A DNA stretch of 51,857 bases from an uncultured Clostridia bacterium. GTDB lineage: Bacteria; Bacillota; Clostridia; TANB77; CAG-508. The position numbers were made by a program, and so were the translations under genes. Below, in pieces: positions 10,735-21,201 of this stretch. The notes beneath the pieces were generated by a model. The model did not search any database. It saw nothing but the letters and a program-made list of their open reading frames with translations, and was not told the origin of the DNA. The stretch's first letter is position 1. Each line of letters begins with the position of its first letter. The stretch lies in NCBI GenBank assembly GCA_947632535.1, contig CANRPR010000004.1:1-51857 (forward strand), written 5' to 3'.

Positions 10735-12036
10735 CTACTTTGTTACATTTTCTAGATTTCCTAAATCTTCCTTAGTATATTCTTCTGGGTTCAATCCAAA
10801 TCTTGTTCTCATATAATCTAAAACAACAATCATACTAGCTAATGCTAGTAATCCAATTGTTAAAAATGCATTTTCTACAGTTAATACTTTTAACAATAGT
10901 CCTCCAAAAACTGAAGAAATACTAGCTGCTATTCCTCCAATAAATTCATATGAAAAAGTTATCTTATTTCTCATTTCTTCCTTAGTAAAGTTTTTCAAAT
11001 ATTTAACCTCTAATATATACCATATTGAAGTATCTATTTTTTGTAGTGCATACATTACTAATATAATTGGTATAATATTTTCATTTTTCCATAAAGTAGA
11101 AATTGCTCCTATTATTATACAACTACCTATATATGTTAATGATATAAAAGATAATGTTCTATTTTTAAATTTCTTTTCTATAGGTCTTTTTAATGAAATT
11201 GAAATTCCACCAATAAGAGTGAGAACTGCAAATATTATGGAAAATTGTTCTTCTGGTATTCCTATATTTATAAGTAAATCGCTATTATATGTTTCTATAA
11301 TTTCTATTACACTGTAAAATACTACTTGAAATAATATAAAAGCCTTCATTCTCTTTGATTTTAAAATAAATTTAAAAGAACTTTTTAAATCAGCTCCATA
11401 ATTTTTTAAAGTAGAAGCTAATCCAATATTTTCTTTCTTGTTTCCTTTTACTTCATATACATCTTTAAATCCAAATGATAAAATGGTAGAAATTACGATA
11501 AAGCCCAAACATATTAACATTGGAATATAGTTATTAATTACAAATAAATATCCTGCTACTAATGATGCCACTCCATCTAATAGATAATACCAGCTTCCAC
11601 CTTTTGCTTCTATATCTGAATATAAACCTTCTCCTCCTCTTGTTGAAACAGAATCATATAATAAATTTGATTCTGCAATTGTTTTGATATCATATCCTAA
11701 AGCAAAAACTAAATCTGCTATTATAATACTAATTGCTCCTGGAAAGCATAATAGTATTAACATATATACAATAAGTAATGCATTCCCTAATATTATGCTT
11801 TTTCGCTTTCCTAAAAAGTCTGTAATTGTGACTGCCGGTATTTGCATTATAATGCGAAATAATAAATAGAAACCATTTATTATTAATATTTCTGAAGCTG
11901 TCACCTTCTTAGTAATTGTATAAAATAGAAATTCTATTGAATAAAAGAATAATAAATCCCACGAAAACATTTTATATATTGGATAAAGTTTCGCATTAGT
12001 TCTTTTTATTTTATTTAATTCTGCTCTATCTTGCAT
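10735..12036 (-). CDS. MFS transporter
   Basis: About 12 hydrophobic segments; TDFLGKRKSI loop. Confidence 0.85.
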   Translation of the reverse strand: MQDRAELNKIKRTNAKLYPIYKMFSWDLLFFYSIEFLFYTITKKVTASEILIINGFYLLFRIIMQIPAVTITDFLGKRKSIILGNALLIVYMLILLCFPGAISIIIADLVFALGYDIKTIAESNLLYDSVSTRGGEGLYSDIEAKGGSWYYLLDGVASLVAGYLFVINNYIPMLICLGFIVISTILSFGFKDVYEVKGNKKENIGLASTLKNYGADLKSSFKFILKSKRMKAFILFQVVFYSVIEIIETYNSDLLINIGIPEEQFSIIFAVLTLIGGISISLKRPIEKKFKNRTLSFISLTYIGSCIIIGAISTLWKNENIIPIILVMYALQKIDTSIWYILEVKYLKNFTKEEMRNKITFSYEFIGGIAASISSVFGGLLLKVLTVENAFLTIGLLALASMIVVLDYMRTRFGLNPEEYTKEDLGNLENVTK

Positions 12037-12084
12037 ATTTAAATTTCTTCCTTTTCACATATATTTGTGTGCTATTAAATTATA

Positions 12085-12930
12085 TTAGTATTTATTAGAC
12101 AATTTAAGTTCTGCATTATCTAATTTATTATTTTTATTAAATAACAAATTTTCAAAAAACATCATTAGATATTTTTTATCTTCCTCAATTTCTTTTGAAA
12201 TGTTGCTATAATTAGCTCTAACTAACGCATTCCTAAAATATAATGAATTATCTTTGAACAGTTCGTTATTAACATCAAAACCTTTGCTATTCAAATATTT
12301 TTGTATAAATAGGGCAGTAGTTCTTGTATTTCCTTCACCAAAAGGATGTACTTGCCAAATGTGTGCTGTAAATTTGCATAATCTCTCTAATTTTTCTCTT
12401 TCTGTTTTTTCTGTATATTTTTGATTTGCTTCTTCTTCAAAATCATATTTTAAAGTTTCTTCAATCATAGAATAATCCGCATATTGTACTGTTTCTCCAT
12501 TTAGTATTGGCTCTTTTTTTGTAATATTATAATCCCTAAACTCTCCAATGTATTTTTCATTGATTCCTATATCTATGTTTTCAAATAACTTCTTATGATA
12601 TTGTTTTAATGTTAGATAGTTAAATGTAAATGCCTTATCATTTAATATTTTTACTATTCTTAATGATACCTTATCTGCTTGTTTTTCATTTTTATTTATG
12701 TTTTCTTTATCAAGATTTTCATAATATTCATTTACTTCTTTTTCAACAATTTCATAACTCTTATTTCCAATAATATTTTCTGTTGCTAATTCAATCATAT
12801 ATTTTGATGGTATAAGATTATCTACCTCTTGTAAGCCAAATGCTATATTCCAATTTAATTGACGCTCTTTACAGTCTTCTGTTTCACCAATTTTTTCATA
12901 TTTTATTTTTTCTAAATATTTTTCACACAT
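12085..12930 (-). CDS. Fic family protein with N-terminal VbhA-like antitoxin region
   Basis: Fic motif HPFGEGNTRTTA; N-terminal IAFGLQEVDNLIPSKYMIELATENIIGNKSYE. Confidence 0.88.
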   Translation of the reverse strand: MCEKYLEKIKYEKIGETEDCKERQLNWNIAFGLQEVDNLIPSKYMIELATENIIGNKSYEIVEKEVNEYYENLDKENINKNEKQADKVSLRIVKILNDKAFTFNYLTLKQYHKKLFENIDIGINEKYIGEFRDYNITKKEPILNGETVQYADYSMIEETLKYDFEEEANQKYTEKTEREKLERLCKFTAHIWQVHPFGEGNTRTTALFIQKYLNSKGFDVNNELFKDNSLYFRNALVRANYSNISKEIEEDKKYLMMFFENLLFNKNNKLDNAELKLSNKY

Positions 12931-12999
12931 AATTTTACTTCCTTTTATCATTTGGTTGTTTATACATATTTTGCTGTACATAAACATTTTGATTTGTTT

Positions 13000-13479
13000 T
13001 TATTTTTTCTTTGAATTACGTTTACATAATAAAAATATTATTAAAACATAACTTATTAAAAAGCAACTCAATGATACATCAGAAAATATACTAAGTACAT
13101 CAGCACTAACATTGTTAAAGAATGTACACGTCTCATTATCTCCTACATCAACAAACAAAAAGGCATATAATAAATTAGTAATGCATATTGTAAAATATAT
13201 GATATAGTCTGACATTTTCTTTTCTTTCTTTCCTGAAAAAATAATACCAACTACTACAAACAAAATACTATGTAACGGCATAATCATAGACCATATTCCC
13301 AAAATCGTAATCCATCCAAATGTTCTAATTTTTCCAAATACAGTTGCTAATGCAACAACAATAGTTATTAAAATAATCCATGTATTTTTTTTTATTTTTT
13401 CTGGTACTGTATTTTGATTATTATATAAGTTATCATTCATTCCATTATAACTCATATTATTATTAATATTATCATCCAC
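13000..13479 (-). CDS. small multi-spanning membrane protein
   Basis: ORF with about 4 TM segments and an Asn-rich N-terminus. Confidence 0.6.
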   Translation of the reverse strand: MDDNINNNMSYNGMNDNLYNNQNTVPEKIKKNTWIILITIVVALATVFGKIRTFGWITILGIWSMIMPLHSILFVVVGIIFSGKKEKKMSDYIIYFTICITNLLYAFLFVDVGDNETCTFFNNVSADVLSIFSDVSLSCFLISYVLIIFLLCKRNSKKK

Positions 13480-13524
13480 CTTATTTTCCTCTTTTACTTT
13501 AATTTCTATATCAATTAAAATGTT

Positions 13525-15024
13525 CTATGCCAATGGTTTCATTGTAGGAAATAACAATACATCACGAATCGATGCTTGATCTGTTAATAACATAACCAAT
13601 CTATCTATTCCTATTCCTAAACCTCCTGTTGGTGGTAATCCTATTTCTAAAGCATTAATATAATCTTCATCCATCATACCAGCTTCTTCATCTCCGGCCT
13701 CTCTTGCCTCAACTTGCTTCTTAAATCTCTCATATTGATCTATAGGATCATTTAACTCTGAAAAAGCATTTCCATATTCTCTACCACCTATAAATACTTC
13801 AAATCTCTCTGTTAGTCTTTCGTCTTCTTTCTTCCTTTTAGCTAGTGGTGAAATTTCTACTGGATAATCATATACAAAGGTAGGTTGTATTAGTGTCTCT
13901 TCAACATATTCGTCAAAGAACATACTTATAATATCTCCTCTTGTTCTTTTGGTCTCTTCTACTTTTAGTCCCTTGCTTTCGGCTAATTTTACTGCTTCCT
14001 CATCTGAATTAATTTCGTTAAAATCTACTCCTGTTACTTCTTTAATAGAATCTATCATAGTTATTCTTTTCCAAGAAGGAGTTAAATCTATTTCTTGACC
14101 TTGGTATGTTATTTTCATTGTTCCTAAAACTTTATTAGCTGTTTTTGTAAATATCTCTTCAACAATATCCATCATATCGTGGTAGTCTTCATATGCTGAA
14201 TATAATTCTAGCATTGTAAACTCAGGATTGTGTCTTATATCCATCCCTTCATTTCTAAATACTCTGCCTATTTCATATACTTTATCTATACCACCTACTA
14301 CTAACCTTTTTAAATTTAATTCCAAGGCAATTCTTAAATACATATTAATATCTAAAGTATTATGATGCGTAATAAATGGTCTTGCTGTTGCTCCACCTGA
14401 TATTGTGTTTAAAATTGGAGTTTCAACTTCCAAATATCCTTTTTCATCTAAAATATTTCTTACTTCTTTTATTATTTTAGTTCTTAATTCAAATGTCTTT
14501 CTTACCTCTGGATTTACAATTAGGTCTGTATACCTTTGTCTATATCTCAAATCAGTATCTTTTAGTCCATGAAATTTTTCTGGTAATGGCCTTAATGACT
14601 TAGAAAGTAGTTGAACTTCTTTAGCGTGTATTGATATTTCTTCAGTTCTAGTTTTAAACACAAAACCAGTAATTCCTATAATATCTCCTATATCATAAGT
14701 TTTAAATTCCTTGTATTCTTCTTCTCCCAAATCATTAATACTAACATAACTCTGAATTTTTTCGTCACAATCTTGTATTGTACAAAATGATGCCTTTCCC
14801 ATAATTCTTTTAGCTATTATTCTACCTGCAACGCTTACATCTTTTTGTTCAAATTGTTCATAATTTTGTTTTATTTCCCCTGCTGTATTTGTTCTATTAT
14901 ATTTTGTTACTGCAAAAGGATTTTTATTATTCTGTTGTAGTTCTTCTAGTTTTTCTCTCCTAATTTTTAGTAAATGATTCATATCAACTTCTTGTTCTTG
15001 TACATTATTTTCATTATCATTCAT
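13525..15024 (-). CDS. lysS: lysyl-tRNA synthetase (class II)
   Basis: [18 protein letters not shown] and [24 protein letters not shown]. Confidence 0.97.
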   Translation of the reverse strand: MNDNENNVQEQEVDMNHLLKIRREKLEELQQNNKNPFAVTKYNRTNTAGEIKQNYEQFEQKDVSVAGRIIAKRIMGKASFCTIQDCDEKIQSYVSINDLGEEEYKEFKTYDIGDIIGITGFVFKTRTEEISIHAKEVQLLSKSLRPLPEKFHGLKDTDLRYRQRYTDLIVNPEVRKTFELRTKIIKEVRNILDEKGYLEVETPILNTISGGATARPFITHHNTLDINMYLRIALELNLKRLVVGGIDKVYEIGRVFRNEGMDIRHNPEFTMLELYSAYEDYHDMMDIVEEIFTKTANKVLGTMKITYQGQEIDLTPSWKRITMIDSIKEVTGVDFNEINSDEEAVKLAESKGLKVEETKRTRGDIISMFFDEYVEETLIQPTFVYDYPVEISPLAKRKKEDERLTERFEVFIGGREYGNAFSELNDPIDQYERFKKQVEAREAGDEEAGMMDEDYINALEIGLPPTGGLGIGIDRLVMLLTDQASIRDVLLFPTMKPLA

Positions 15025-15107
15025 TTTTATATCTTCCCTTCTACTTAAACAATTATGAACATTATTATATCTTAATTTTACTAAAAAGTAAACCAATTAT
15101 TGTAAAA

Positions 15108-16742
15108 TTATGCGGTTTTTCTATTTCTTAATTCTCTTGCATGTTTTACTGCTAGTTCAGTTATTTCCCCACTAGATATTCTAGCAATTTCTTTTACTAC
15201 TTCCTCCTCTTGTAACAATTTTATTTGTGTTCTTGTTTGATTTTGTACTACTTCTTTAGATATATAGTAGTTATAGTCACCTTTAGCAGCTATACTTGCT
15301 AAGTGCGTTACACATAACACTTGATGCTTATTTGCGATTTGTTTCATTTTATTTGCTACACTATTTGCAGCTATCCCACTAATTCCTGTATCTATTTCAT
15401 CAAAAATTAAAATTGGCACTTCATCTACATCTGTTAATACATTTTTTATTGCTAACATTATTCTAGACATTTCTCCTCCAGATGCAATTTTTACTAATTG
15501 TTTTTCTTCTTCTCCCTTATTAGTAGTTATTAAAAATTCTATTTTGTCTAAGCCATTTATATTAAATTGATTTTCTTTATTGTACTCTATTTTTATGCTA
15601 AATTTTGCATTCTTCATTTCTAATTCTTGCAATTGCCTATCTATCTCGTTAGATAATATTTCACTATATTTAACTCTAATATTATGCATACAATTTGACT
15701 TTTCAAGCATTTTCATTTCTAAGCTTCTTATTTCTTTTTTTATTTTTTCTCTATACTCTTCTAAATTTTCTATTTGCTCAATTTCTTTTTCTAATTGAGT
15801 TTCATAACATAAAATCTCTTCTATACTATTTCCATACTTTCTTTTTAAAGAAAATATTAAGTCTAATCTTTGTTCTGTTTCTTGTCTCTCTTCCTCATCA
15901 AAATATGTATCTTCTTTTAGTATTGATATATCTCTTGATAACTCCTGCAAATCATAATATATACTTTTCAAATTATTAAGCTTCTCTGTATATTTTACAT
16001 CTATATTTTCTATTTTTTCCAAAGCGCGTATTGATAGACTAATCGCATCTATTGCAGTTTCTCCAATTTGTACATCTACTTCATTTAAATTTTCAGAAAT
16101 TTTTTCTGAATTTAATATTTTATTTCTTATTTCCTGTAATTCGTCGTCTTCATTTGGTTTCAATTTTGCTTCTTTTATCTCATTTAATTGATATTTTAGT
16201 AAATCTAACTTTCTTTGTTTTTCTTTATCATCACCATAATTATTTTTTAGCTCTATATTTAGTTCAACATATTTGTTATAAAGACTAATGTACTCTTGCT
16301 TTGGTACTGCGATCTCTTTACTTGCAAAATTATCCAAATAGTTGATATGTGAATTACTATCTAGTAATGTCTGGTTATCCTGTTGTCCATGTATATCTAT
16401 AACATTTTTCATAAATTCTTTTAATTCATTTACTGTTACTAATCTGCCGTTTATTTTGCACATATTTCTACCATTTGCATATATTTCTCTTGATACAATT
16501 ATATTTCCATCTATTGAATTTTCATTTTCTGGTAAATATAGACATGCTTCTACAAAAGAATAATTCTGGTCTTTTCTAATCATTTCTTTTGAGAATCTCC
16601 CACCTGCTATAATATTTAATGAATCTATAATTAAAGTTTTTCCTGCTCCTGTTTCACCTGTTAATACATTAAATCCCTGATTAAAATTAATACTAATGTC
16701 GTCTATAATACCAATATTTTTTATATGCAAATTAGAAATCAT
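15108..16742 (-). CDS. recN: DNA repair protein RecN
   Basis: GFNVLTGETGAGKTLIIDSL Walker A; ASGGEMSRIMLAIK; FDEIDTGISG. Confidence 0.97.
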   Translation of the reverse strand: MISNLHIKNIGIIDDISINFNQGFNVLTGETGAGKTLIIDSLNIIAGGRFSKEMIRKDQNYSFVEACLYLPENENSIDGNIIVSREIYANGRNMCKINGRLVTVNELKEFMKNVIDIHGQQDNQTLLDSNSHINYLDNFASKEIAVPKQEYISLYNKYVELNIELKNNYGDDKEKQRKLDLLKYQLNEIKEAKLKPNEDDELQEIRNKILNSEKISENLNEVDVQIGETAIDAISLSIRALEKIENIDVKYTEKLNNLKSIYYDLQELSRDISILKEDTYFDEEERQETEQRLDLIFSLKRKYGNSIEEILCYETQLEKEIEQIENLEEYREKIKKEIRSLEMKMLEKSNCMHNIRVKYSEILSNEIDRQLQELEMKNAKFSIKIEYNKENQFNINGLDKIEFLITTNKGEEEKQLVKIASGGEMSRIMLAIKNVLTDVDEVPILIFDEIDTGISGIAANSVANKMKQIANKHQVLCVTHLASIAAKGDYNYYISKEVVQNQTRTQIKLLQEEEVVKEIARISSGEITELAVKHARELRNRKTA

Positions 16743-16754
16743 TTTTACTCCTCC

Positions 16755-17558
16755 TTATTTTAACTGTTTATGCGCATTTTCCACAGTTTGCTTTATTATA
16801 TTCCTTGCTTTGAATAAATCTATTTTGTCATTTTCTTTTTTCATATAGCATAAGTACTCTATATTTCCTGCTGAACCTTTTATTGGGGAATAATCTATTC
16901 CCAATATCTTAAATCCTAAACTATCTGAAAATAGTAGTATTTTTTCTATTACTTTCATATGTATTTTTGCACTTTTTACTATACCATTTTTATTTATATT
17001 TTCTTGTCCCGCTTCAAATTGTGGTTTTATCAATATTACTATTTCCCCCGAATTATCCAGCAATTTATAGGCATTTTCTAGTACTTGCGTTAATGAGATA
17101 AACGATACATCTATTGATATAAATTCTATATTCTTGAAATTATCTGTACTAATTTCTTTTATATTTGTATTTTCCATATTTATTACTTTAGGATTATTAA
17201 CTAAACTTTCATCTAATTGCTCACTTCCAACATCTATAGCATATACTTTTTCTGCTCCATTTTGTAACATACAGTCTGTAAAACCACCTGTAGAAGCGCC
17301 TATATCAACACATGTTTTGCCATTTAACTTGATACCAAAAACCTGTATTGCCTTTGCCAACTTCATTCCTCCTCTGCTTACATATGGCAATACTTCTCCA
17401 ATTATTTCTATATTAGCTGTTTCTTCTACCAACTTACTAACCTTTTCTACTAGAATGTTATTAACATATATATTTTTATTTTGTATAGCATATTTTGCTT
17501 TTTGCCTTGTTGTAAAATAGCCTTTTTTTACTAGTAAATTATCTATTCTTTCTTTCAT
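16755..17558 (-). CDS. tlyA: TlyA-family rRNA methyltransferase (S4 + FtsJ domains)
   Basis: MKERIDNLLVKKGYFTTRQKAKYAIQ; CVDIGASTGGFTDCMLQNGA. Confidence 0.95.
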   Translation of the reverse strand: MKERIDNLLVKKGYFTTRQKAKYAIQNKNIYVNNILVEKVSKLVEETANIEIIGEVLPYVSRGGMKLAKAIQVFGIKLNGKTCVDIGASTGGFTDCMLQNGAEKVYAIDVGSEQLDESLVNNPKVINMENTNIKEISTDNFKNIEFISIDVSFISLTQVLENAYKLLDNSGEIVILIKPQFEAGQENINKNGIVKSAKIHMKVIEKILLFSDSLGFKILGIDYSPIKGSAGNIEYLCYMKKENDKIDLFKARNIIKQTVENAHKQLK

Positions 17559-17684
17559 ACAAAAACCTCTCTCGAAACTATGTTCGTGTATATTATACAA
17601 ACAGATTTTCTGTTTGTCAAGCATTTTTTGAAAAATAATTGACAGATTTATAAAAAAATGCTATTATTAATAAGTATTATTTTT

Positions 17685-17759
17685 GGCCCGTTGGTCAAGC
17701 GGTTAAGACGCAGCCCTCTCAAGGCTGAATCATGGGTTCGATTCCCGTACGGGTCACCA
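17685..17759 (+). tRNA. tRNA-Glu (anticodon CTC), CCA encoded
   Basis: GGCCCGT...ACGGGTCACCA acceptor; anticodon arm CAGCC-CTCTCAA-GGCTG; GGTTCGATTCC T-arm. Confidence 0.95.
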
Positions 17760-17764
17760 ACCAG

Positions 17765-17794
17765 AAACGCTATCCGAACATGGATAGCGTTTTT
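17765..17794 (+). terminator. terminator after tRNA-Glu
   Basis: AAACGCTATCC-GAACAT-GGATAGCGTTTTT hairpin. Confidence 0.85.
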
Positions 17795-17868
17795 GCTATG
17801 AGAGTTGAAAAATTTATATAAACTATTGATTAAATTATTATGCTTATGATATAGTATAAATAATTATC

Positions 17869-17995
17869 CGGTCCCTGTTTTGTGGGTGTAATAATCAGCA
17901 GTTGTTACTGCTGATTGTAAGGCAGTATTTATATAACAACTGCTGATAAACTGCACCCACAAGGTTTGCAGTTTAATTTTTACTAAAGGAGGGGG
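17869..17995 (+). promoter_or_regulatory. candidate structured 5' leader with mutually exclusive hairpins upstream of a small membrane-protein ORF
   Basis: 10-bp outer stem 17880-17889/17953-17962; 14-bp inner stem 17894-17907/17934-17947; competing 9-bp stem 17893-17901/17908-17916; further stem 17948-17954/17968-17974; then AAAGGAGG and ATG. Confidence 0.6.
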
Positions 17996-18181
17996 ATGAA
18001 ATTGGACACAGCAACTTTAGCCGTACAGTTTTTAGGTATAGCTTTGATTTGTTTAATTGTCGGAATAGTTTTATGTTTTTTAGCTAGTCTTGGCTATAAT
18101 ACATATTTGAAATTCCAAGATAAGCATAAAAAAATTGAAGTTCATGCCGAGAACTCCAATTTAGATAAGTTGGATAATTAA
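17996..18181 (+). CDS. small single-TM protein
   Basis: Strong SD AAAGGAGGGGG; hydrophobic FLGIALICLIVGIVLCFLASLGYN core; own terminator downstream. Confidence 0.75.
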   Translation: MKLDTATLAVQFLGIALICLIVGIVLCFLASLGYNTYLKFQDKHKKIEVHAENSNLDKLDN

Positions 18182-18185
18182 TACT

Positions 18186-18212
18186 GGTAAGGATTTATTC
18201 CTTACCTTTTTT
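18186..18212 (+). terminator. terminator of the small membrane-protein unit
   Basis: GGTAAGGA-TTTA-TTCCTTACCTTTTTT. Confidence 0.8.
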
Positions 18213-18452
18213 ATACTTTAAGTATCTTATACAATATTTCTTTTGAAAATTCAATAGTTTTAACGTAAACGTAAATTGCTTGTAATATTCTTGTAATATT
18301 ATTTAATTATACTATCATTTATATTTACATCTGTCAATAAGTATAACATAAATTCAAAAATTTATCAAGTCTTATGTTAATTTCACTTAAAATTAATTAT
18401 AGCATATGTTTTTTAAATATATTAACAAATAAAAATTTTCGATGTAAAGATA

Positions 18453-19346
18453 TTATACATAATCAAGTCCAATTATCATTTTCTTCAAATCTGTCTCAGA
18501 AAATTTATACTTTTTATTGCAGAAATGGCATACCACTTCCGCTTCTCCCTGCTCAGCTATTATTTTTTCGATTTCTTGCCTACCTAAAGATAATATTCCT
18601 CTTTCAAACTTTTCTTTATTACAATTGCATTCATATATTGGAATAATATCCTCTTCTATTACTTCAAGATTTTCATCTTGGGTAACTTTTTTAGCAATAT
18701 CTAATAAAGACATATTTTTCTCTAACATTTTGCTAATTGGATCACATTTCTGTATTGACTCTTCTATTTTTTGTATATCCTCTTCTGCAGCATCCGGCAT
18801 TAGAGTTAGTAAATAACCTCCAGCAGATCTTACACCATTTTTATCTACTAGAACTCCCAATGCTACTACACTTGGTTTCTGTTCTGATATAGCAAAATAG
18901 TTTGCAAAATCCTCTGCAATCTCACCTGATATAAGAGGTACCAAGCCAGTATATGGTTCTTTTAATCCTATATCTTTTATAATATTTAGAAATCCACTTT
19001 TTCCAACAGCTTCTCCTACATTTAATTTACCATCTTCTCGTAAAGGTAAATCAACAACTGCATTTTCAACATATCCTCTAACCTTAGGAAAATTATTAGC
19101 AACAACTATTATTTTTCCAATTGGTCCATTACCACTTATTTGAATTGTTAAATTATCATTCACATTTTTCATGTTAGAACCCATAATTGATCCTATAGTC
19201 AAAGTCCTTCCTAATGCAGCTGTTGCCACTGGACTTAAATCGTGTATTTTTCTTGCTTTTTCTACTAAAGAAGTAGTATTAGCACATACTATATTAACTT
19301 TACCATCATATGCTAAAAATTTTACTATTTTATCTTCATTTTCCAC
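18453..19346 (-). CDS. hslO: Hsp33 redox-regulated chaperonin
   Basis: CNCNKEKFERGILSLGRQEI...CHFCNKKYKFSE zinc-binding C-terminus; GTG start with upstream AGAGGT. Confidence 0.93.
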   Translation of the reverse strand: MENEDKIVKFLAYDGKVNIVCANTTSLVEKARKIHDLSPVATAALGRTLTIGSIMGSNMKNVNDNLTIQISGNGPIGKIIVVANNFPKVRGYVENAVVDLPLREDGKLNVGEAVGKSGFLNIIKDIGLKEPYTGLVPLISGEIAEDFANYFAISEQKPSVVALGVLVDKNGVRSAGGYLLTLMPDAAEEDIQKIEESIQKCDPISKMLEKNMSLLDIAKKVTQDENLEVIEEDIIPIYECNCNKEKFERGILSLGRQEIEKIIAEQGEAEVVCHFCNKKYKFSETDLKKMIIGLDYV

Positions 19347-19407
19347 TTTTATACCTCTTAAAGTATACACGCACATGTACAAACTTTTACATATTCATGT
19401 ACTTATA

Positions 19408-19563
19408 TTAATTTTCTTCTTCAAACATATCTTTTCCTACACCACATAAAGGACATACCCATGTATCTGGTAAATCTTCAAATGGTGTTCCTGGAGCTAT
19501 TCCATTATCTGGATCTCCTATCTCTGGATTATATTCGTAACCACAAGCTAAACATTTATACAT
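19408..19563 (-). CDS. rubredoxin module; possible independent internal translation start
   Basis: AGGAGG at 19571-19576 (minus strand), 7 nt before an in-frame ATG at 19563; 51-aa canonical rubredoxin. Confidence 0.65.
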   Translation of the reverse strand: MYKCLACGYEYNPEIGDPDNGIAPGTPFEDLPDTWVCPLCGVGKDMFEEEN

Positions 19564-20643
19564 ATTTCTTCCTCCTCTTAATTTAAATATATTTTTATAA
19601 CCTAAACCTACAACAGCCACAACAATCAATGCAAAAGATAATGCTTTCCATATTCCACTTTCCAATAATACTACTGCAAACATTCCTAAAGTTGCACTTA
19701 TTCCATACAAAATTAAAACTGCTTCTTTCTGTGTAAATCCTTTATTTAGCATTTTATGATGTAAATGTCCCTTATCTGCTGTAACTATAGCTTTTAAAGA
19801 TTTACCTTTTATAACTCTTCTAACTATTGCACACAGTGTATCGAAAACTGGAACTCCTAATATAATTAGCGGTGCTACAATTACTATAGCTGTATAAGTT
19901 TTTGCTACCCCTAAAATAGATATTACTGCTAATGAATATCCCAAAAAATTTGAACCTGTATCACCAATAAAAGTTTTTGCTGGATTGAAATTAAATGGTA
20001 AAAATCCAGTTAATGCACCTGCTAATGCTGTAACTAACAATATTGCTATTAATGGTGATGAGTTTAAAGAAAATATTATTAGTAGTGACAGGCACGAGAT
20101 TAAAGAAATACCAGCAGATAATCCATCTAATCCATCTATTAAATTAATTGCATTTGTAATACCTACAATCCATCCTGCTGTAAGTATTATAGAAAACACT
20201 CTATTTGCAAACAACTCACTTAATATTGGTACATCTATATCTTTAATTACTGTACCTGTTGATATTACTATAGCTGCTGCAATTAATTGACCTATTAATT
20301 TTGTTAATGGATGAATTTGTTTTACATCATCTATAAAACATACTATTCCTAAAACTAGTGCTCCACAGAAAAAGCCTATTAGCTTAATATAGTATTGCTC
20401 TTCTCCAAATAAATTAATTGTTTTTTCAATACTCATTATACTTAATAAATATATTATTGATACCGTAAAACCAGCTATTACAGCCAGTCCTCCTAATCTT
20501 GGCATTGCTCTAGTATTAATTCTTCTTTCATCCTTTGGTGAATCTACTGCACCCACTTTTTTTGCTAATTTAATAGTATATGGTGTTGTAACAAAAGCTG
20601 TAATAAACGCCAACAAAAATGCAATTGCTACGTCTCCCCACAT
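19408..20643 (-). CDS. WecA/TagO/MraY-like glycosyl-1-phosphate transferase fused in frame to a C-terminal rubredoxin
   Basis: [34 protein letters not shown]-type N-terminus; [28 protein letters not shown]-terminus [47 protein letters not shown] is rubredoxin. Confidence 0.93.
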   Translation of the reverse strand: MWGDVAIAFLLAFITAFVTTPYTIKLAKKVGAVDSPKDERRINTRAMPRLGGLAVIAGFTVSIIYLLSIMSIEKTINLFGEEQYYIKLIGFFCGALVLGIVCFIDDVKQIHPLTKLIGQLIAAAIVISTGTVIKDIDVPILSELFANRVFSIILTAGWIVGITNAINLIDGLDGLSAGISLISCLSLLIIFSLNSSPLIAILLVTALAGALTGFLPFNFNPAKTFIGDTGSNFLGYSLAVISILGVAKTYTAIVIVAPLIILGVPVFDTLCAIVRRVIKGKSLKAIVTADKGHLHHKMLNKGFTQKEAVLILYGISATLGMFAVVLLESGIWKALSFALIVVAVVGLGYKNIFKLRGGRNMYKCLACGYEYNPEIGDPDNGIAPGTPFEDLPDTWVCPLCGVGKDMFEEEN

Positions 20644-20657
20644 CGTATAGCCCTCCA

Positions 20658-21101
20658 TTATTTCATATTTTCTTTTTCTATTTCAGCAATTGCAAGCATT
20701 TCTGCATCTTTTTCTCCTTCGTAATTAGTTGCAAGCCACATTCTTAAGATACATATAGCTGTACTTGTTTTCAAGTCTTCTTCTCCTAAAGCTATAATAT
20801 TGCTATTATGATACATTTTCGCGTATTTAGCTGTATATTCGTCATAGCATGGAACACAGCGAATTCCTTTAAATTTATTAGCAACTATTGACATTCCCAT
20901 ACCAGTTTTACTTATTAATATTGCACTATCACATTTTCCTTCTTGAATTAGTTTACTTGCTCTTTTAGCTATTTCTGAGTAATCTATTACTTCATTTTTC
21001 TTTGCTCCACAGTCTACAAAATCAATTTCTTTTTCTTTCAAATATTTTTCGATTTCTTCCTTCAATTCATACCCCGTATGATTACTTCCAATTGCTATCA
21101 T
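20658..21101 (-). CDS. RpiB/LacAB-family sugar-phosphate isomerase-like protein with divergent active site
   Basis: [48 protein letters not shown] resemble the RpiB fold, but catalytic residues are replaced. Confidence 0.85.
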   Translation of the reverse strand: MIAIGSNHTGYELKEEIEKYLKEKEIDFVDCGAKKNEVIDYSEIAKRASKLIQEGKCDSAILISKTGMGMSIVANKFKGIRCVPCYDEYTAKYAKMYHNSNIIALGEEDLKTSTAICILRMWLATNYEGEKDAEMLAIAEIEKENMK

Positions 21102-21201
21102 TTTTATCCCTCCATTTAATTTTATAGATTAAATATATCATAAGAATAGTCATATTACAATATTTTTAGAATATTATTTCAATATATACAGGGAGGAAAG
21201 T

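Noticed and set aside
15580-16288. Several plus-strand ORFs (15580, 15695, 16052)
   Set aside because: Antisense Phe/Leu/Ser-rich frames of recN; artefacts of AT-rich coding DNA.
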